64,000 bases of DNA from Cucumis sativus (taxonomy: Eukaryota; Streptophyta; Magnoliopsida; Cucurbitales; Cucurbitaceae): NCBI RefSeq assembly GCF_000004075.3, contig NC_026656.2, forward strand, positions 23,694,607 to 23,758,606, read 5' to 3'. This document shows, one piece after another, positions 13,769 through 26,427 of this stretch (its first letter is position 1; each line of letters begins with the position of its first letter). The notes under the pieces are model-generated. The model saw nothing but the letters and a program-made list of their open reading frames with translations, had not been told where the DNA came from and did no database searches. The position numbers and the translations under genes are program-made.

Positions 13769-14199
13769 TTTAAACTCTAAAAGTTTATCCAAAATAAATT
13801 TTGGTATATGTATAGTTCTTTCGCTTGTGTTACCTTTAACTAATGGTTTGAATTGGATTGATATATTTGTAATTGCCCAAAAATCAGCCACTTTGGAGAA
13901 AGAGAATATGGAACACGCATCCAACGACAATTGCTATGAAAAGTCTTTGCTTGAAGGGAAATTAGTGCTCACAAGTTGTGGTTCAATTTAAGTCTGTAGT
14001 CATTCCTTGGATCTCGCTGTGTTTGTTGCTTCCAACTTTTTCCACATATGCATCTCCATCACTCTGTCCAAAATATCTTCAATCATCTTCCTTATCAAGA
14101 CTTTGTACAAAAAAAACTTGACTTCCATTCCCAACTGTTGAGTCAAGCAAATTCCCACATTACAAGAACACACAATGGCATAGATCAAAATTAACAGCC

Positions 14200-16065
14200 A
14201 TGGATAATAACATTTTGGTCTACATTTTCTTCTTTCTGATCTCTCTCCTTTTGGGCCTCAAACTTTTGCTACACCATGGCAAAAACCTTCCACCAACCCC
14301 ACTCTTTTCCCTTCCATTAATAGGCCATCTCCATCTCCTCAAACACCCTATCCACCAAACCCTTCACAGCCTCTCAAAAAAGTATGGCCATGTCTTTTCT
14401 CTCCGATTCGGCTCCCATCTCGTTGTAGTTATATCATCTCCTTCCGCTGTTCGTGAATGCTTCACAAAAAACGACATCATTCTCGCAAATCGACCATTCT
14501 TAAACACCGGAAAGCACCTATCATACAACTTCACGGTACTTGCCGTCGCCCCATATGGAGAGCTTTGGCGTCGCCTTCGCCGCATTAGTACTTGTGAGAT
14601 TTTCTCCACAAGTAAACTCAATTCATTCTCATGTATAAGACAAGATGAAGTGAAGCGATTGTTGCATAAATTGTGTAATCGCAATTCGGTCGAAGAATTA
14701 CTATTGTTTTCAGCTGTGGAACTGGAGCCAATATTGTTGGATTTTACATCTAATATTGTCATGAGGATGGTTGGGGGAAAAAGGTATTTCGGAGATGATG
14801 TGTTGGATGAAGGACAAGCTGAGAAATTTAGAGATGTTGTGAAGAGAGTGATGTTGTATGCTGGGGCAACTAATCCAGGAGATTTTATACCATTATGGAA
14901 TTGGATTGATCCAACTGGTCTGGAGAAGAAGATCATGAAAGTTGGGGAAGAAGCTGATGAAATATTTCAAGGTTTGATTGATGAGATTAGGAATGAAGAA
15001 GAAGATGGGAACACTATGATTCATCATTTACTTCACTTGCAGAATACTCAACCAGAATACTTCAGTGACCAAATCATCAAAGGCCTCATACATGTATGTT
15101 AACTCTTTTTGCTTTTTTTTTTTACCTATTTAATGTTTGATTAACTTTTAAAGTGTTGGATTTTGAAAAAGGAATGTAATTTCGATTTTTTATTGTTTGA
15201 TAACTATTTAGAAATTGAGTTTGAGAAATCAATTAGTTTGAGGGAACCTTGAAAATGTATGTTTTCTGTGTTCAATTGGAATTTCCTTCTATTCATGGGA
15301 TATTGAAATGAACCAAAACAATTCACGGTATAATTTATATTATAGTTTAAACAATGTTTATCAAAATAATTTAAATAAAATAAAATAAAATATATTTTTT
15401 TCTCTAGTCAATCAAAACATATCATATCCTAAGGTGTTGAATTTTTGCAGGTTATATTTTTAGCAGGAATTGATACAATATCTGTGACATTAGAATGGGG
15501 ACTCTCGCACTTGCTCAACAATCCAAAGGTAATAAAGAAAGCGAGACTTGAGATAGAACATATTGTTGGACAAGAACGTCTAGTCAACGAAGATGATTTA
15601 TCAAGTTTGAGTTATTTGCAAGGAATAATCTTAGAAACTTTGCGACTAACCCCAGCAGCCCCTCTACTTGTGCCTCACTGTGCATCCGAAGATTGCCAAA
15701 TCGAAGGGTATGACATACCACGGGGCACGATCATATTTGTTAACGCTTGGGCAATACATAGAGATTCAAGTCTATGGGAAGATGTCACTAGTTTTAAGCC
15801 AGAAAGGCATGAAAATGCAATAGAATTGTCTGATTCATACAAACTATTACCATTTGGGTTGGGGAGGAGGGCATGCCCTGGTGTAGGAATGGCTCAACGT
15901 GTGCTTGGCTTGACATTGGCATCATTAATTCAATGCTTTGATTGGGAAAGAATGGATAGCTCATTAGTTGACATGACTGAAGGCCAAGGAATCACTATGC
16001 CAAAAGCTCAACCCTTGGTAGCCAAGTGTAAACCACGCCCTATTATGAGAGCTCATCTTTCATAG
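14200..16065 (+). CDS. CYP81-like cytochrome P450, copy A
   Basis: Two exons, 14200-15093 and 15451-16065, with a 357-bp phase-0 intron (CAT|GTATGT ... TTTGCAG|GTT), encode 502 residues, the usual length of the family. Residues 1-24 form an ER membrane anchor. A proline hinge (LPPTP, about 30-34) and GHLHLL follow. The I-helix is AGIDT (303-307), the K-helix ExxR is ETLR (360-363), the PERF motif reads PERH (415-418), and the heme loop is FGLGRRACPG with ligand Cys440. The protein should be a microsomal monooxygenase reduced by cytochrome P450 reductase. CYP81 members hydroxylate flavonoids, lignans, glucosinolates or triterpenes, so the substrate is not predictable here. The nearest relative is the gene at 22205. 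The start sits in an aacagccATGG context. No break is seen. Confidence 0.92.
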
Positions 16066-17289
16066 TGAAGTTTTTCACCCCATTTAAATATTAGTCCAAC
16101 CATCTCTAAAGGGAAGAGATTAAAATTAAAGGTTGTTATCATAATTATCATTCTTGAGAATGTTTTGCTATTAATTTATGGTAAGCATCTTGTATGTAAC
16201 ATTTCTAAATTAAGTTATAAAAATCATTATCATGAGTGCATACATGTATATTACAATTATTGTGAATTTAACCCTTAGCTCACTACTTAGGAAGACTTTA
16301 TATATATAATTGGGTTTGACAGTTTACATACTAATCAAACACCTGCATTAAGGAAGATAATCGAGCTAAGTCGATTAAAACCCAGATAGACTAAGTTACA
16401 TATATGTTTATGCTTTTGTGGGTAGTCTTACTCTTCACTCCAAGTTTTGGACTTCAAGCTTCCACTAATGGAGATGGTCATTTCTAGATATTAAAAAAAA
16501 AAATACTGTAGACATAATGAGTAAATGTATAAGTGTTTTATATATTTCAATTCTGTTTTTAGTCTCCATGTTTATTTTTTTGGCTTGTTTGGCTATTGAG
16601 AGTGAAAAATGTTTAGGAGAATTTTGTTTGTGAGTATATTTGTGATTAGACTCTAAGGTGATGCCCATTTGCAACTAATTTTTTTTTTTTTTCACTCTTG
16701 GTGTCGAAAAGGGTTAACGGTGTCAAAGATTGAAAATGGAGTTTACACTGTTCGCCACATGGCATTAGGTGCAATATTTCAGTCTTTTATAACAACCGAA
16801 TCTTGAGAGATTTAGTCTTCCCAAAAGACTAAATTGAGTAAGACAAAAACTCCACTATTTTTTGTAAATAACTTTCAATCTACTCATTTTTTTTTAGAGT
16901 ACTTTTCAAAACTACTTTATTCCTCCTCCTAACAAGTCTATCACCCATGTTTATCCAACCAAGCAATACTTACTAATTAAAGAACCTGACTGAAAGTTGA
17001 TCCTCTAAGATCACATCCAAACATACTCCTTCAAAAAGGAGAGATCCAACGAATAAATTTTAGAACTTTAAAATGTTGAAATTTAAACGTGAAATAATTT
17101 CATTCTTTTCATTTATTAGGTGTTAGTAGGTAGAAACGTTACAAATTTTGTTTGTATTTGAGATGTGTTTTAAAGTTTTTCCTCTTGTTTGTTTTCATAT
17201 TTGACACTTCCAAATATGGCATACACCACACCAAATGACACTTACTGTCAAAGAAAGAAAATGAGGTTAACACAATTTTTAATTAAATC
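16066..17289. other. Spacer downstream of P450 copy A
   Basis: 3' untranslated and AT-rich intergenic sequence. No protein motif, terminal repeat or RNA gene recognised. Confidence 0.5.
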
Positions 17290-19012
17290 ACTCCTCATCC
17301 CTATAGATATGCATAAACAAGTTGATGTTCGAAGGTAAATTTAATCACAAAAAAGGTGAAAGTTGTCGGATGTTGCTTGACTCATATTGAAATGTTCAAA
17401 CACCTTCTCTAAGTGTATTGCTCTTGTGACATGTATAACTTCTTGAATGCTCTGTCACAAACTTTTTTATTTCAAGGAATTTCTTCGTTGACCCCAAATC
17501 CTTCATGACAAATTATTTGCTCAATTGTTTTTTCAAACTATTAATTGTCGAAACATTCCGGTCAATAATCAAAATGTCATCAATACATAAAGCAATAATG
17601 TAACAAAATCATGATTATGAAATTTCTAGAAAAAAACACAATGATCAGGAGTAGTCTTTTGTAGTTTTACTCCCCATAACTGGCTTAAACTTCTTGTACC
17701 ACAGCCTCGATGCCTGTTTCAACCGATAAAAACTTTTCTTTAGGGTATACATCAAATGCTCTTTTCCTTTCTACTCAAAACCCTCTTACTGTTGCATATA
17801 GATTTCTTTATCTTTAACACCCATCTACTCAACCTCTATAAGTCAAGACTAGCTGTAAAACCCAGAACTACGTGTATGAAAGAGATCTTGACTACACTAA
17901 AGCAAAAATTTCATCAAAGTCGACACATTTCTTCTGATTGTACCATTTAACAACCAATCTCTCTTTGTAACACTACTTTGAGGCATGTTCTTCTTGTTTC
18001 ACTTTTAAATCCATTTATTTTTCATTGCAGTTTTTCCTTTGGGCAGCTTCATAAGCTCAAAAGTGTGGTTTGTATGTAAAGACTCCATCTCATTTTTCAT
18101 TGCATCATTCCACTCTCTTTTGTATTCATCTTCTATGGCCTCTTCATAACTCTCAGGTACTCTCCCGTCAATTAATAACAAATACTTATTAGTTGAATAT
18201 CTTGATAACAGATATTGATCTTTGATAGATCTTTTGAGGAAAAACATCTATAGGAACTACTGTTTTTGACAACTGTTCTTGAACATTATTCTTTGCCTCA
18301 ACCTGCTCGAAACTCTCATATGTATAAACAAACTATTCATTTTGAACTTCATCTTCTATCTGTGTAGAAGGTTATATCAAAGAAATTGAACTTAAGTCAA
18401 TCAGATCATGTATGTGCTCGTACTCTATTTTATATGTCTTCTTAATGTCTACTATTATTTGGTTTTCTATGAACACCAACATCTCGACTTCTTATGAGTT
18501 TTTAATTCTGAACTGGATCATATAGTCTATAGCTGAATTCATCATTGACTATGAACACACAATGTCTAGTCTTTGCATTAAGCTTCAATCTCTCATCTTT
18601 AGGAACATGAGCGAAAGCTTTAATTACAACAAAAGACGTGCAAGTGATCGTAAGATATATTTGTATCTTACGCCATATTTTGTTGGAACTTCTAATCCCA
18701 AAAGAACACATGGTTTGAAATTCAAAAAATGTACAATAATTACAACATGTACAAGACGTACAGTTTTTGCAATCATTTTAGTGTGAAGTATTGAATACAA
18801 TTTAATTATATTGCAAAAACTGTGACTCTGAAAGTAAGCATTTGATCACCCTCTCAACTAGTGTATGTTCAATCTTTCGACTACCTCATTTAACTGAGGA
18901 GTCTTAGGAGGTGTCTTTTGTTGTTGAATACCATGATTTCTACTATAATCATCAAAAGGCCACAATACTCACCTCCAATATCAGTTCTAACACAGATAAG
19001 TCTTCCTAGTCA
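17290..19012 (-). mobile_element. Copia relic: integrase then reverse transcriptase
   Basis: On the minus strand, 19012-18480 reads as a Copia integrase core and its C-terminal part (RTDIGGEY, then KDERLKLNAKTRHCVF). 18250-17290 reads as the RVT_2 domain (VPESYEEAIEDEYKREW, LKKSLYRLKQAS, LLYVDDILII). Many stops and frameshifts interrupt it, so it is inactive. The order integrase-RT is normal, but the RNase H end expected below 17,290 is missing. Confidence 0.8.
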
Positions 19013-19019
19013 CAACTAG

Positions 19020-20030
19020 AGGAATACACAATAGACTTCTCAAGATTAATAATACTAGCAACAAATGACAGCAATAGTGAATAAATAATTAGAAAACCCT
19101 ACCATCCAAAATAGAAGACCCTAGCTCGTGCCAAGAACACATGATAAAATATTCAACTTGATTGAAAAACAAATGGATCCTCAAATGGCTAACAAACACT
19201 ACTAGTCAGATGGTAAATATCTCTCTTAGAAAACTCACTTACTGCATGTTGTATCCTTTTTAATTTTCTCTTAGCTTGCGTGCATTCACTCATATAATTG
19301 GCGGTTGCAAATGTTTTGTATTTAATAACGAAAACCTAAAGCCTAAGTGGGCTTTAATGAGCTTTAACTAAAAAAAGTGAAATAAATCCAACAAATCTTC
19401 CTCTATTTCACTATGTGGAGGAACATGTCATTCTCGTGGTGAAACGACAAAACTCAAACTTCTTTCCTAATAGATTCTTCGTCAACATATCATATCCATT
19501 ATGATCAATATATATCTTCTCAAGTTCAAACAATTCATCATTTAAAGCATCTCTCAACCAATGATACCTCACACATATCGTTGTTGTTTGAAGCCAAGCT
19601 CCTGTATAAAGTGCTTCATCTGCAAAATCTCTTTACAAGCCTCTGTTGTTGCAATATATTATGTTTCAGTTGTAGAAAGTGCAACACACTTCTGCAACCT
19701 TGACTACCAAGGCCCTAACCACTTGTAAATGTCATCAACCAAATGTAGACTTTCTATATTGTCTAAATCTCTTGCCATATTTGAATCAGTGTACCCAGTA
19801 AGTTTTACTTTCCACCCTTAAATGTGAGCTTCAAAGAAAGTACCTCTCAAATATCTCATGATGCACTTGTTTGCCTCCCAATGTTGTTTTCCTAAGAGTG
19901 TATTGAACATAAAAACGACAAACAACACCAACAACGTGAGCAATATCAAGTCTCGTACATACCATGACATAAATTAATCAAGCTCCCAACTGCTGAAGCA
20001 TATGGGATGTGTGTCTTAGGATGATAGAAG
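19020..20030 (-). mobile_element. Copia relic: RT/RNase H end plus LTR-like tail
   Basis: On the minus strand 20030-19420 reads as the end of Copia RT and RNase H (SLMYVMVCTRLDIAHVVG, ALYTGAW, VRYHWLRDAL, YDMLTKNLL). A purine-rich stretch follows. Then comes tgttggatttatttcac near 19,388, a plausible 3' LTR start running toward 19,020. This C-terminal part lies upstream, in element orientation, of the integrase-RT piece, so the two are not one intact copy. Confidence 0.72.
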
Positions 20031-20136
20031 AAAATAAAGATGGAAAAAAAAAAAAAGAGCCATTAATATATCAACAAAATCTGTTAAATAACATTCAACC
20101 AACTTCAAGTGAATATATTTATCTAAACAAATCATA

Positions 20137-20377
20137 AATATAGTCACAAAGACTTTTCGGCCCTCGACAATATGGTCAAATCTTTGAAGTGATTTTTAAC
20201 CAAATACACATTATAGAATCACAATTTTAGTCACAAAGATAACTCTCCTAAAATTTTTCACCATCGACAACATTAGAAAATCTTTGACAGTGATTGCTGA
20301 TAGAAACTTGGTTGAAAAATCTGTCAAAATCTATCAAAGATAAAGTTGAAAAAAATTTTAGAGTTTCTTTGTGACTA
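20137..20377. repeat. Small foldback repeat
   Basis: 20228-20258 (tagtcacaaagataactctc...) pairs with 20351-20377 as an imperfect inverted repeat. A second direct copy of the left arm starts near 20,137. MITE-like, but no target duplication was identified. Confidence 0.6.
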
Positions 20378-20939
20378 TATTTTTTAATGTCGATTCATGG
20401 ACCGTATAAAAGGGCCATTGAGGCTTTCAGCTGCCTCTATTGATTTTTAATGTTAACTTTTCTTGTTGTTAGTTGTCTCATCACACCGATTGATATATAC
20501 TTCAAGTTTGCTCGCTTATTTATTGTGTACATCGTAAGGAAGTTCACTAACGGTAAACAGTTTCTATTAATTATGTCTTTGTTGACTACTTTATGCACAT
20601 AATATTCTCTAGGCACGTTGTTGATTCTTATTGTATGACTATCCTACAGTTATGTCAGCCAATAAAGTGTTTCATTTTTATATTGTTAGTTTAATGAGTT
20701 ATTAACTTTGCTTATGTTTTTTTTCTTCTTATAATTAAACGATAATAAGCTGGAAATACGAGTATAGCGCCAAAATGTGAAAAGTCCGCACATAGAAGGA
20801 CTTGTTAAAAAATTGTAATGGTGTCAATTTTGTTTTTTGTTTTTACTTCAATTGCTGGTTTTTCATTTTCCTATTTTATGTCGGATAATTCATTTCATTT
20901 TGTTTAGTTGGCCGACGACATTGAAGAATGCATTAGTAA

Positions 20940-21510
20940 AGGTGTTTGACTATAATGTCGGTCGAAAATCGACATATAAGATGACTGACATCATATATCA
21001 ATAATAACATTTATATAGATGTCGGTCACCCGTCAGACATTGAACAATCGATCTAAACGATAGTTTACCAACATCTAAACAGTTGTGTACTAATATCTAA
21101 AAGATATTGGTACAAGATTGTATACCAAGATCGTTAAATTTTGGTACATTGTTTAGATTTGGTACATTATCATTTAGATTTCATACAAGATCTTTTATAT
21201 TTGATACAAGATCGTTTAGATTTAGTATAAGATCTTTTAGATTTGGTACATGATCGTTTATATCTTATACTAAATCTAAACGATCTTGTACCAATACCAA
21301 AATTGTGTATCAAAATCATGTACCAATATCAAGATTGTGTATCAAGATCATTTTAGGATCGTTTAGATGTTTGGATATTGGTCCACTTATATACCAATAT
21401 CTAAACGATCAGTTATTTATCACATATAGACAAATAACGGATAGATTCAAACGATCGTTTACCAAGATTTGAATGATCGTGTATGAATATCAAAACGATC
21501 TTTTAGACTA
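20940..21510. repeat. GATCGTTTAGAT-rich degenerate repeat array
   Basis: The word GATCGTTTAGAT, its reverse complement ATCTAAACGATC and linkers of the type TTTGGTACA / TACCAATAT recur irregularly in both orientations. Within it 21205-21233 and 21262-21290 are a perfect 29-bp inverted repeat around a 28-nt loop. Spacing is irregular, and related words occur near 29.1-29.2 kb and 36.2 kb. Confidence 0.8.
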
Positions 21511-21601
21511 TATTATACGTATAAATTAGAAGTTTTTTGCTCATGTATGACCAAAATCATAAAATATTTTTGTTATTTCACGTTGTGGGATTGTGAGCTT
21601 T

Positions 21602-21765
21602 TTTTTCTTTTTCAAAATTGTTTTATAAGGTGTAAATATTTTCGTGGTTTGTTATATTTTTGAAAACTCAAAATAAAATTATCAATAATAAAGAAGTTTT
21701 TTAAAAAATATAATAAAAACGTAAAATATTTACACTATTTAGAACAATTTTGAGAAGAGAAAAAA
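21602..21765. repeat. MITE-like hairpin
   Basis: 21602-21662 and about 21701-21765 are imperfect inverted repeats (caaaattgtt...tgtaaatatttt against aaaatatttaca...aacaatttt). Together they form a roughly 165-bp foldback with a short AT-rich loop. Non-coding. Confidence 0.72.
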
Positions 21766-22160
21766 CCTACCAACCCACCATGAAAAATACCAAAAATGAA
21801 TAATTGACACCTAGTTTGCATAATATATTTGGTATACGATAGTTTAGATTTGGTTAATCATTTAGATTTTGCTATCCAAATTTAAACCATTTTTTTTATT
21901 TATTAGATTGTTTGTATTTAGATTTTGGTTTTGATATGAGAGCTAAAATAATAAACATATTTTTCCTACTTGGAAGTTTACGACAAATTATAAACAATCA
22001 AAATCTAAGGTTGAACATCATCTCATATTATATTATTATAAGATTCTTCATTTCAATTGTGTAAATCAATTCAAACTCGGGTGCCCCAAAATTCTGCGTT
22101 CACACACAGTAATTGATTATTTAATTTCTCCGGAAAAGAGTGTCCTTTTAGCTTCCCATT

Positions 22161-22168
22161 TATATAAA
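22161..22168 (+). promoter_or_regulatory. Probable TATA box of P450 copy B
   Basis: TATATAAA lies 37 bp before the ATG at 22205, in ccatttatataaacatcacc. The spacing implies a very short 5' leader. Inferred from sequence and position only. Confidence 0.55.
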
Positions 22169-22204
22169 CATCACCAAAGAAAAAAGCAAAAACATCAAAC
22201 CATT

Positions 22205-25146
22205 ATGGATGTTCTCATCCTTTCCATTTCTCTTTCACTATTCTCTCTCCTTCTTGCCTTCAACTTTCTTCTTCGACCTCATCGCCAAAACCTTCCTCCA
22301 ACCCCATTTTTCTGTCTTCCAGTCATTGGTCATCTCCATCTCATCAAACATCCTCTCCATAGAATCCTTCACAACCTCTCCAAAAGCTACGGACATGTCT
22401 TCTCTCTTCGATTTGGTTCACGACTCGTAGTAATCATATCGTCCCCTTCCGTCGTCCAAGAATGTTTCACAAAGAACGATATCATTCTCGCAAACCGACC
22501 CTTATTAGACACAGGAAAACACTTAGCATATAACCACACCACCATGGCTGTTGCCCCATATGGCGAACACTGGCGAAACCTACGTAGAATCGGTGCGCTC
22601 GAGTTATTCTCAACGAGTCGAATAAATCTATTCTCGAGAATGCGAGAGGAAGAAGTTAAAGCGTTGATGGTAAGATTATGCGGGAGTTCGTCGTTGGAAG
22701 GGTTCCGGGCAGTGGAGATGGAGAGTATGTTGTTAGATCTGATGTATAATGTTATTATGGGAATGATGGGTGGGAAGAAGGGTTGTGAAGAGGATGAGGG
22801 AAAATCTAAGGAATTTAGAGAGATGGTGACGAAGATTATGGCTGTGGGAGGGGCGTCGAATCCGGGAGATTTTATAGCTATTTGGAATTGGATTGATCCG
22901 AGCGGGTTGAAGAAGAAGATATTGAAGCTTGGACAAACAATGGATGTTCTTCTTCAAGAATTAGTTGATGGGATGAGAAATGAGAGTGGTGAAGGGAATA
23001 CTATGATTCATCGTTTACTTCAGTTGCAGAAAATTGAACCGGAGAATCATAGTGATCAAATTATCAAAGGCTTAATACAAGTATGTATCTCACTTCATTT
23101 ACCATTTCCTGCTTTTCTTTTTTTCTTCTGCCATTTTCAAAGTGATAAGTTTTAGTTTGTGTTGTATTTTCTTGACTTTTTTTTTATAAAAAAATTCCAT
23201 TAATTAAAAAGTTTGAAAAGTCAAAGTAATACAAATTCCATCAATCATTTCTTATCTTTTGTTTTCATTATTTAATACATTGTAAAGGGAGTGGAAACTA
23301 ATTTGTTGAATAAAGAAATAAAATGAGAGAGAGGTAAAAATGCTTAAAAAATAGGAATGTTTAATATAATAAAATGAAGTAAACAAATAATATGAATTTT
23401 TTATATATATATTTGGAATCGATACATCTGTTAGCGTATCATATGTCTATATGAGTCTATATATCGGATCTATATCATATATAAAAGAAAATTTTCTATT
23501 CTAAATATTTAACTAATTTTTTTCATTTAAAATCTTTCACGAGCATGTATGCACGAACTATTTTTAAAAGCAATAAAATAAATTAAAATATTTACAAGTT
23601 AGAGTACAATTTTGGATTTTATCAATGATGGTCACTAATAGATTTCTGTTACAGTTTATCAATGTCACTCATAAAAATATATCAGTAACTATCAATGTTT
23701 ATTATTGATAAAAATCTGAAAATTTTGTTTTTTACCATTAAATATTTTATCAAATTTACTATTTTTGACAATTTTCTTAGCGCATTATAATGGGTAGTAA
23801 TTTTAAGAATAATAATTAAGTATATAATAATATTTTTAAAATACTGCTATAAATTTAATTTTTTGGAACGTTTGAAAAAAAAATTAAGTAAAAAAATTAT
23901 GATAATAAGACTCATGTTACTACGTTCTCTAAATTGCAAAAGTAGATAGTACTTTAATAGTACTTTAATAGTCCTTAATAGCCCTCTTGATATATCTAAT
24001 TATTTATCATATTTGTCGCAATATGCAAAAAAAAATGTACTATAGACTATTTTTTAAAAAAAACATTATCATATGATATAATTTTTTCCTAATTTTTTAA
24101 ATCTAATTACTATATTTGCAAACAATCCCTATATATTAAAATAAAACTTATCTTGGGAACGATTGCATAAATAAACTATAATTTGAGCAATAGAACCGAT
24201 TTTTTTTCTTCTTTTTTCTTTATTAGAAAGAAGAGTCATGCATAGATTTTCTCCATTTTTCTTATATTTTCAACTTTAATCTATTTTGTAAATAAGAAAT
24301 GTCTTAGAACAAAAAGTTAATTCTTGATAATCTCAATGCTTGTTAATCATAGTCATAGTTTGATAAACAGTTAAACATCATCAAAATTTGTTATGTTGCT
24401 TTAATTTAAGTTTGATAATTTGTTATGTTGCTTTAATTTAAGTTTGATATTTTGTCATAGAAAGTCATATTTTTTACTTGTTCAACTGGCAGATCATATT
24501 AATAGCAGGAATCGACACAGCAGCTGTAACTTTAGAATGGGCGCTCTCTCATCTACTAAACAATCCAGATGTGTTAGAAAAAGCAAAAATTGAGATAGAC
24601 AATGTTGTTGGACAAAAGCGTCTAGTTAATGAAGCTGATTTGCCAAGTTTGACCTATCTACAAGGAATAATTTTTGAGACTCTTCGATTAAGTCCAGCAG
24701 CTCCTTTGCTTGTTCCACATTGCTCTTCTGAAGATTGTAAAATTGGAGGCTACGATGTACCTCGTGACACAATTGTAATAATTAATGCTTGGGCTATTCA
24801 TAGAGACCCCAACCTATGGGAAGATGCCACTAGTTTTAAGCCTGAAAGACATACGAACCCTATTGGAGTCGAGTCATATAAATTCTTACCATTTGGATTG
24901 GGAAGGAGAGCTTGCCCTGGTATAGGAATAGCCCAAAGGATGACTAACTTAACTTTGGCAACAATGATTCAATGCTTTGAGTGGAAAAGAGAGGGCTCTT
25001 CATTGGTTGACATGAGTGAAGGTGAAGGACTTACTATGCCCAAAGCTCAACCATTGATAGCCAAATGCAAACCACGTCCAATCATGAAGGCTATGTTTAG
25101 TGATGAAAGAGAGTTTGATCAAAATATATCTCAAAATGGAATGTAA
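22205..25146 (+). CDS. CYP81-like cytochrome P450, copy B
   Basis: Exons 22205-23080 and 24493-25146 join in phase 0 across a 1,412-bp intron (CAA|GTATGT ... TGGCAG|ATC), giving 509 residues. The N-terminal hydrophobic anchor is followed by LPPTP and GHLHL. The I-helix is AGIDT (about 297-301), ExxR is ETLR (354-357), the PERF position reads PERH, and the heme loop is FGLGRRACPG with ligand Cys433. Long identical stretches with copy A (SPAAPLLVPHC-type, NAWAIHRD, TMPKAQPL) show recent common ancestry. One difference is PRDT where A and the third gene have PRGT. The C-terminus is a few residues longer than in A. A microsomal monooxygenase is expected; the substrate is unknown. The intron is four times longer than in A and holds a 32-bp tandem repeat. 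Confidence 0.92.
24386..24449. repeat. Perfect 32-bp tandem duplication in the copy B intron
   Basis: atttgttatgttgctttaat... occurs twice without mismatch, 24386-24417 and 24418-24449, about 43 bp before the splice acceptor. Confidence 0.9.
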
Positions 25147-26427
25147 GTGTGAATCAACATTTTCAAAGACTTCGTACTTGATATTATTGCTCTATATAAT
25201 TTACTATAAATTTAATTTGTATAAATAGGATTACCTCAAATTTTGTAATGGGTTATTTTGCAAATTGTTGGAATATAAATAATTAAAAGGACTACATCTT
25301 TTTTATAGATGTAAATGCATAATTTCACTTAATTATTTTATTTCCTATTGGATGAATATATGTTCTTAAGTTCTCCGGTTTATATCTCTTGGGCTGTTGT
25401 TGTGATTGTTTCAAAATATATGTTTCAGAGTAACCTTGTCTCAGTAGATGTCATGATTGTTGCAGTTCGACTTGCAAAATATATATATTCCTTTCCTTAT
25501 ATTAATTCGCTTGGATGTTTTCCTTTCCTCGTTCTTTGTCAATTTATTTTGAGGACATTTTCTCTTTAGCTCCATTCTGTAACTCAAGCCCAAGAGGCTT
25601 TCTTTTGCTAGGCGTTGCCACACATGTTGTTTTGCTTGTTCTTCCAACAAAAGCTTTATGGAATATTGTTTTTGTACCTGACAACTTTCTTTGAGTGTGA
25701 TGACAAATCTTGTGAGTAGTTTATGTGGAGAGTGCATTGACAACAAAATATACTACACTAGAGACTAAAGTTGGTTCAAGAGAGAAGGATTTCTCAAACA
25801 CTTAGGGGAGCCTAAGATTCTTGAGTGAAGGGAGTTTGCAAGTAAAAAAAGAAAAGATACAGTTAGAATATCTATGGGCTTAGAATTTTGTTGATGGGTC
25901 TACATTTTCTTGATGAACAAAGACCAAAAAAAAGATAATGGACAAGGTCATAAAGAAAAAAAAATGATATCCCCATTAAGAAAAAACTATTTCCAATGAT
26001 ATTCATCAAAGTTAACGGGCTTAGAAAACACTCACTAACAGGTTTAGAAAACACGATATTCATTAATAATATTCTTAAATATTTACTATTTTTTCTAACC
26101 ATTACTTTTTATTCATCAATAATACAATGTTACTTTTTTAAAAGTTAACTCTTGTAATTATAATTAGATTGAAATAAGTGACTTTATCAAAATTAAATTA
26201 GTTATTGTATTCAACTTTAATGAATTGAATTGAAAGTTCATAATTTTAGGGTTTTTAAAATTTGTAGAAGTTATAGAAGCAGGCCAACATGAGTTTAACT
26301 CAACTGACAACTGTATGTACCTATGGACAAGAACGACTGTAGATGAACGTTGCTTCTTTGTATTCTTTCTTCGTTGTGTGTTCTGTATTTTGTGAACACA
26401 GAACAACAAATAGAGTTAGAAATTGCC
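25147..26427. other. Spacer after P450 copy B
   Basis: 3' untranslated sequence and AT-rich DNA. A minus-strand frame at 25441-25746 has no recognisable domain. No confident feature. Confidence 0.45.

Noticed and set aside
14364..14936. 190-codon minus-strand frame inside P450 copy A
   Set aside because: Antisense shadow of exon 1, which is strongly supported by P450 motifs on the plus strand.
20940..21510. CRISPR-like look of repeated GATCGTTTAGAT words
   Set aside because: Spacing is irregular, words occur in both orientations, there are no uniform spacers, and the context is a plant nuclear genome.
25441..25746. 101-codon minus-strand frame
   Set aside because: No motif of any retroelement or host protein could be identified. 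Left unannotated.
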